7,648 nucleotides of DNA from CAYQFQ01 sp964416925 (lineage in GTDB: Bacteria > Patescibacteriota > Minisyncoccia > Phycocordibacterales > GWA1-40-21): assembly GCA_964416925.1 (NCBI GenBank), contig CAYQFQ010000031.1, positions 1-7,648 on the forward strand. The letters run 5' to 3'. Each line of letters starts with the position of its first letter. Positions within the stretch are counted from its first letter, which is position 1. The notes under the pieces are model-generated. The model ran no database searches. It worked only from the letters and a program-made list of their open reading frames with translations, and was not told the DNA's origin. Made by a program: the position numbers and the translations under genes. Below, in pieces: positions 4,149 to 7,648 of the stretch.

Positions 4149-5660
4149 TTATTTGTTTGAAACGAGATTGTTAGACTTTCTTCTAACCAACCAGAAAATT
4201 ATACCAGCGTAAAATATTATTACAAAAACAATCCCCCACCCTCGGACAGAAACTGAAGACAGAGGAAGACTTGAAAAGATATCGATCACTTTTAATTCAT
4301 AAGACAAAAGTACTTGAGAAATAAAAGATGCGGGCCAAGCTAAAATATATGAGACAAATCCCAACATACCCGATAAGAAACCAAAAAACATTGTTACGGG
4401 TATTAGAGGTAACACGAGGACGTTAACGGGGAGAAACACAAGAGAAAAGATATTCATCTTGTAGAGTATTAATGGAAGCACCACTACCTGGGTGGCTAAA
4501 GTAGAAGAAACAATTTCTCTTAATCCAAATTTTTCGGTAATAAATTTTAGATGGCTTGAGAATATCGGTGAAACAAAAATCAGTGCGACCGTAGCCAAGA
4601 AAGAAAGCTGAAAAGAAGAATCAAAAACTAAGATTTTTGGATTGAAAGCAAGCATTATAATACCAGCCAAAACCAAAACCCTTTTTATTTCATAATCTCT
4701 TCTAATAAAACGAGCAAGTAATAACACTATAGCCATAAGCGATGCTCTGACGACAGTTGAAGACCCACCAGTCATCAAGGCAAAAAGTATTATTCCTATA
4801 ACACCAGAGGAAAAAGAAAAAGCTCTTGGAAGAAAAGAAAAGAACCTCATAATAGATTCCGCTACAATAGTTATATTATAACCAGATAAAACAACAATAT
4901 GCATGACACCAGCACTCCTAAATTTCTCCTCCCAGGCCTTGCCCATAGAATCTTTCGCACCAAGGAGCAAACCACCCAAAAGAGATGATTGTGGTTCACT
5001 TATTTGATTCTTAATTTTACCAAGAAAGGAATTCTTTATTTTATATAAGACAGCCTTAATAGGGTTACCTTGATTTGAAAACACGACTTCTACTTTTGCA
5101 AAATTAATTTGATAATAAATATTATCTTTTTCTAGATACGAAACATAATCAAACGATATTCCGTCGCCTGCTTCAAAATTTTTAGGCTCTTCTATTATGC
5201 CTCTTATTTTTATCCTGTCTCCATATACAACTTCTGGATAAAAATCCGTTGAGACTTGAACCTTGCCAAAAACAGTAACAACTCCCTCCTCTTTTTCAAT
5301 TGATTTTAAAGATGCAGTAAACTTAACATTTGAATCTTTCTTCTGAGGCTCATCTGACACTATACCTTCAACTACAACTTTTTCACCGACTTTATCCAAT
5401 AAATATTGATCTCTTTTGTTTATATCTGCAAACTCATATCTTATAACTCCTAAACTAAATGAAAAAATCAACAACGAAAGAAAAACCAACCTAATATATT
5501 CTGGATTTCCTTGTAAGTAAAAAGATGAAAAAACAAACAACAAAATAGATACGCAAAGTAGTAACAACGCAAAAGTAAATCCAAATTTAATGAATGAACT
5601 TAGAAAAATCGAGAGAGAAAACCCGAATGCAAAAATATAAAATAACGTATTCGACTTCAT
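4149..5660 (-). CDS. comEC: ComEC/Rec2 family DNA-uptake channel (membrane part)
   Basis: The 503-residue protein is the membrane channel that carries single-stranded DNA into the cytoplasm during natural transformation. It has three N-terminal hydrophobic segments (about 5-25, 28-47, 57-75), then a DUF4131/OB-like outer domain (about 90-195, with VVVEGIVSDEP and GDRIKIRGII). The Competence domain begins at LLGGLLLGAKDSM (227-239) and has the signature GVMHIVVLSGYNITIV (251-266), MTGGSSTVVRA (296-306) and FDSSFQLSFLATVAL (346-360), followed by multiple spans to the end. It lacks the MBL domain, which is encoded by the next gene. The ATG at 5660 lies 12 bases after the RNase HI stop. The preceding GGGGGTT is part of the rnhA end and too far away for a good ribosome site. 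Many Patescibacteria encode competence proteins, probably to acquire nucleotides or DNA. Confidence 0.95.
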   Translation of the reverse strand: MKSNTLFYIFAFGFSLSIFLSSFIKFGFTFALLLLCVSILLFVFSSFYLQGNPEYIRLVFLSLLIFSFSLGVIRYEFADINKRDQYLLDKVGEKVVVEGIVSDEPQKKDSNVKFTASLKSIEKEEGVVTVFGKVQVSTDFYPEVVYGDRIKIRGIIEEPKNFEAGDGISFDYVSYLEKDNIYYQINFAKVEVVFSNQGNPIKAVLYKIKNSFLGKIKNQISEPQSSLLGGLLLGAKDSMGKAWEEKFRSAGVMHIVVLSGYNITIVAESIMRFFSFLPRAFSFSSGVIGIILFALMTGGSSTVVRASLMAIVLLLARFIRRDYEIKRVLVLAGIIMLAFNPKILVFDSSFQLSFLATVALIFVSPIFSSHLKFITEKFGLREIVSSTLATQVVVLPLILYKMNIFSLVFLPVNVLVLPLIPVTMFFGFLSGMLGFVSYILAWPASFISQVLLSYELKVIDIFSSLPLSSVSVRGWGIVFVIIFYAGIIFWLVRRKSNNLVSNK

Positions 5661-5672
5661 CTTTAAAAAACT

Positions 5673-6362
5673 TTAGAACCCCCAATCTTTCATAATGTTT
5701 TTCTCATCTTCTGCATCTTTAGATTTTTTGTATCTTGCAGATTTTACTCCTTTTACTCTCTTTTCACATTCTGCCCAACTAAAATGTTTTTCAAGTTTCC
5801 CATCCACGACGCTTAGGTAGCTAAAAGCTTTTTTGTTAGATGATTTTGTCTTACCGACGTTCACTCCACCACTTTCAAGCTTAGATAAATCTATTTTATA
5901 GTCTTTTCTATCACCATTAAATAAATCAATTTTTATATTATCAGCAAAACTTGTGGCTATTTCATCACACCTTTCATTCCCTGGTATACCAGAATGACCT
6001 GAAGCATACAACCATTTTATTTTTCTCCCCTTCACCACTTCAATAAGCCTCTCCCATAAATCTTGATTCAATACATCTGCACCATCTTTTTTCTTCCAAC
6101 CATTTTTCTGCCAACCGAAAATCCATTTTGTAATGGCATCAATGAGATATTTTGAGTCAGTATGAAAATCTATTACCTCCCCATCTTTTGTCTTCTCTAG
6201 TGCACTAATGGCACCCATAATCTCCATGCGATTATTGGTCGTTCTGTCTTCCCTTCCACCAAGTTCAAATACCTTTTCATCACGAAATATAATGGCACCA
6301 AAACCTCCAGGTCCTGGATTACCTCTTGAGGATCCATCTGAGAATATTATTGTTTTTTCCAT
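5673..6362 (-). CDS. rnhA: Ribonuclease HI with C-terminal hybrid-binding (viroplasmin-like) domain
   Basis: RNase HI cleaves the RNA strand of RNA-DNA hybrids (R-loops, Okazaki primers) in the cytoplasm. The catalytic domain spans about 1-143: FSDGSSRGNPGPGG carries D9, NNRMEIMGA carries E47, HTDSKYL carries D69, SGHSG carries H123 and NERCDEIA carries D133, so the full DEDD set and the catalytic histidine are present. A handle region (KWIFGWQKNGWKKKDG) resembles the basic protrusion. The product is 229 residues, about 75 longer than E. coli RNase HI. The extra part, after a linker (about 144-178), matches the caulimovirus viroplasmin/hybrid-binding fold: Y182, W196 and YKK (211-213) keep exact human RNase H1 spacing. 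In eukaryotes and Bacillus-type enzymes this domain is N-terminal. The ATG at 6362 lies 19 bases after the upstream gene. Confidence 0.95.
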   Translation of the reverse strand: MEKTIIFSDGSSRGNPGPGGFGAIIFRDEKVFELGGREDRTTNNRMEIMGAISALEKTKDGEVIDFHTDSKYLIDAITKWIFGWQKNGWKKKDGADVLNQDLWERLIEVVKGRKIKWLYASGHSGIPGNERCDEIATSFADNIKIDLFNGDRKDYKIDLSKLESGGVNVGKTKSSNKKAFSYLSVVDGKLEKHFSWAECEKRVKGVKSARYKKSKDAEDEKNIMKDWGF

Positions 6363-6381
6363 GATTATATTTAACTTATAA

Positions 6382-7648
6382 TTAACGTTTCAACATCTCT
6401 TCAGAAATCCTTACCGCACCTTCTCTCAAAATTTTAACATCTTTATCTTCAATCTTAACTAAAGTTGATGGTGCTGATTCAATTTCACCTCCATCAATAT
6501 AAAAATCAATATTATTACCAAAATAATTTTGAGCCTCAAGCATGTTTCTTGCTGGTGGAAGTCCTTGCAGGTTAGCACTTGGAGCAACTAGAGGTCCCGT
6601 CTTTTTAATAAATTTAACAAGCTCTCTTTTATCAGGCAGTCTTATTGCTAATGTCCCATTTGCCCTATCTAAATGTGGAAAGAGCTTCGGATCAAAATTG
6701 AAAACCACAGTCAATTTTCCTGGCCAAAACTTTTTTAAAAAAACTTTTGCTTTTGAGGCAGGCTTGATACCAAACATTTCTAAATCTCTCATGGAACTTA
6801 TAAGAACAATCAACCCTTTATCTGCATCTCTTCCTTTGAGTTCATAAATTCTTTCAATTGCATTTTTTGAATGCACAGACCCCACTAATCCATAAATAGT
6901 ATCAGTGGGCATAACACCCACACCATCAGCCAAAATCATTTCCTGTGGAGACAATACTACCTCTTTACGTGCTAAAGCATTTGCAAATTTTTCAAAAAAT
7001 AATATCCAAATAGCAAAAATATAATTTTTTCTCGAAAAAAATTCCCACTTCAGAGCTTCATTGTGTGCCTGAACATAGCTTCTACCTTTTATCATAAGAA
7101 GTCTTTCATGAAGTTCATGAATTAAGACATAAACTATCTCTCTTCCTGACAAATCATCATCGAGCCATACTTCGGTCTTTGGAACAAAATCGTAAACCCT
7201 ATCATGCCCACCAGCAGTGAAATCAATATATAAACTATTTCTAACTAATTCCCCCGAGACAACCCATATTGAAAAACCGAAAAGGCTGAATATTCTTTGT
7301 TTCTTGGCCTGCTCTGCTATTTCGTTAACTCCAAGGTGAGCAACTTTCCTAGCCAAGTCTGACTTTGCACGTTCTTTCTTTTCTGCTTCACCACCTGTCA
7401 AAACAGCTTCTAGATATGATTTACCACTTTTCATCAACTTTCTTTGAACGATGAGATTTTTCAAAAAGTAATCAGTCTCACCAGGATTGCTTTCTTTATC
7501 TATCCAGAGTTCATTTTCAGGAATAAAATTAAATACGTAGTGCTGACCAAAATTAGTAAAATCTTTATTTATATATTTTCTAATATAATTGCCATCAACT
7601 ATATAAGCCGTTAGATTTCTAATTTCAAGATATTTTTTTATATATTGG
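6382..7648 (-). CDS. YrdC/Sua5-domain protein with N-terminal tandem repeat domain, 5' partial
   Basis: The C-terminal 190 residues are a YrdC/TsaC-type domain: MPTDTIYGL, YELKGRDADKGLIVLI, KKFWPGKLTVVF, LAIRLPD, PLVAPSANLQG, PSTLVKI and REGAVR. This family makes threonylcarbamoyl-AMP from threonine, bicarbonate and ATP for tRNA t6A37. In front is an unrecognised region with two copies of a 68-residue unit (7405-7608 and 7066-7269). They align without gaps at 23 identities, including DFT, F-P, W-D and G-SY--A. The downstream copy ends in IHELHERLLM (7105-7119), then AHNEA and WE, a pattern that could bind metal; the upstream copy has lost these polar residues. A hydrophobic stretch (YIFAIWILFF) joins the parts. 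The frame is open to the window edge with no stop, so the TTG at 7464 is internal and at least 61 residues precede it. It is the first visible gene of the probable comEC operon. Confidence 0.85.
   Translation of the reverse strand, partial: QYIKKYLEIRNLTAYIVDGNYIRKYINKDFTNFGQHYVFNFIPENELWIDKESNPGETDYFLKNLIVQRKLMKSGKSYLEAVLTGGEAEKKERAKSDLARKVAHLGVNEIAEQAKKQRIFSLFGFSIWVVSGELVRNSLYIDFTAGGHDRVYDFVPKTEVWLDDDLSGREIVYVLIHELHERLLMIKGRSYVQAHNEALKWEFFSRKNYIFAIWILFFEKFANALARKEVVLSPQEMILADGVGVMPTDTIYGLVGSVHSKNAIERIYELKGRDADKGLIVLISSMRDLEMFGIKPASKAKVFLKKFWPGKLTVVFNFDPKLFPHLDRANGTLAIRLPDKRELVKFIKKTGPLVAPSANLQGLPPARNMLEAQNYFGNNIDFYIDGGEIESAPSTLVKIEDKDVKILREGAVRISEEMLKR

Noticed and set aside
6542..6847. Open frame on the plus strand inside the YrdC domain
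   Set aside because: It is antisense to the conserved PTDTIYGL-to-PSAN region and is explained by it.
7105..7119. Zincin protease motif HExxH
   Set aside because: The sequence is H-E-L-H-E, with the second histidine one residue too early; described only as a possible metal-binding pattern.

Overview
This window looks like chromosomal sequence from a Candidate Phyla Radiation bacterium (Patescibacteria, probably a Parcubacteria-type lineage). The basis is indirect. The sequence is AT-rich, genes are short and tightly packed, and start codons lack clear Shine-Dalgarno sequences. A DUF1566-type anchored surface protein sits beside ribosomal genes, and ComEC is encoded by two adjacent genes. Every visible stop codon is TAA or TAG, and no in-frame TGA breaks the genes, so nothing suggests a recoded TGA. 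The exact lineage cannot be fixed without 16S rRNA or a search.

Left part (1-2672, all minus strand): the pair rpsL (uS12) then rpsG (uS7) closes with a strong intrinsic terminator at 6-28. Between the two genes lies a perfect three-way-junction palindrome (579-630). Upstream of rpsL is what appears to be a free-standing structured RNA gene (about 1143-1256), with its own promoter, four nested helices and a U-run end. Upstream of that is a membrane-anchored DUF1566 protein whose reading frame runs well past its first ATG, back to about 2014, with no ordinary start codon. Next comes a rhomboid-unrelated, S2P-type M50 membrane metalloprotease.

Middle (2673-3277): a 234-base divergent intergenic region holds a long inverted repeat (2717-2849) and outward-facing promoters for the M50 gene (minus) and rpmB/bL28 (plus). 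After rpmB come a bidirectional terminator (3151-3175) and a MITE/REP-like palindrome (3186-3257) that fits the ATTCCC-N8-GGGAAT pattern of neisserial dRS3 repeats.

Right part (3278-7648, all minus strand): a compact run reads right to left as a YrdC/Sua5-domain fusion protein (5' end outside the window), RNase HI, the ComEC membrane channel, and the ComEC-type metallo-beta-lactamase-fold nuclease. Gaps are 19, 12 and 1 bases, so this is probably one operon. It joins tRNA t6A modification, RNA-DNA hybrid removal and DNA uptake. The points most worth following are the unexplained tandem domain fused in front of YrdC, the C-terminal hybrid-binding domain on RNase HI, the candidate ncRNA, and the three-way-junction repeat between rpsL and rpsG.
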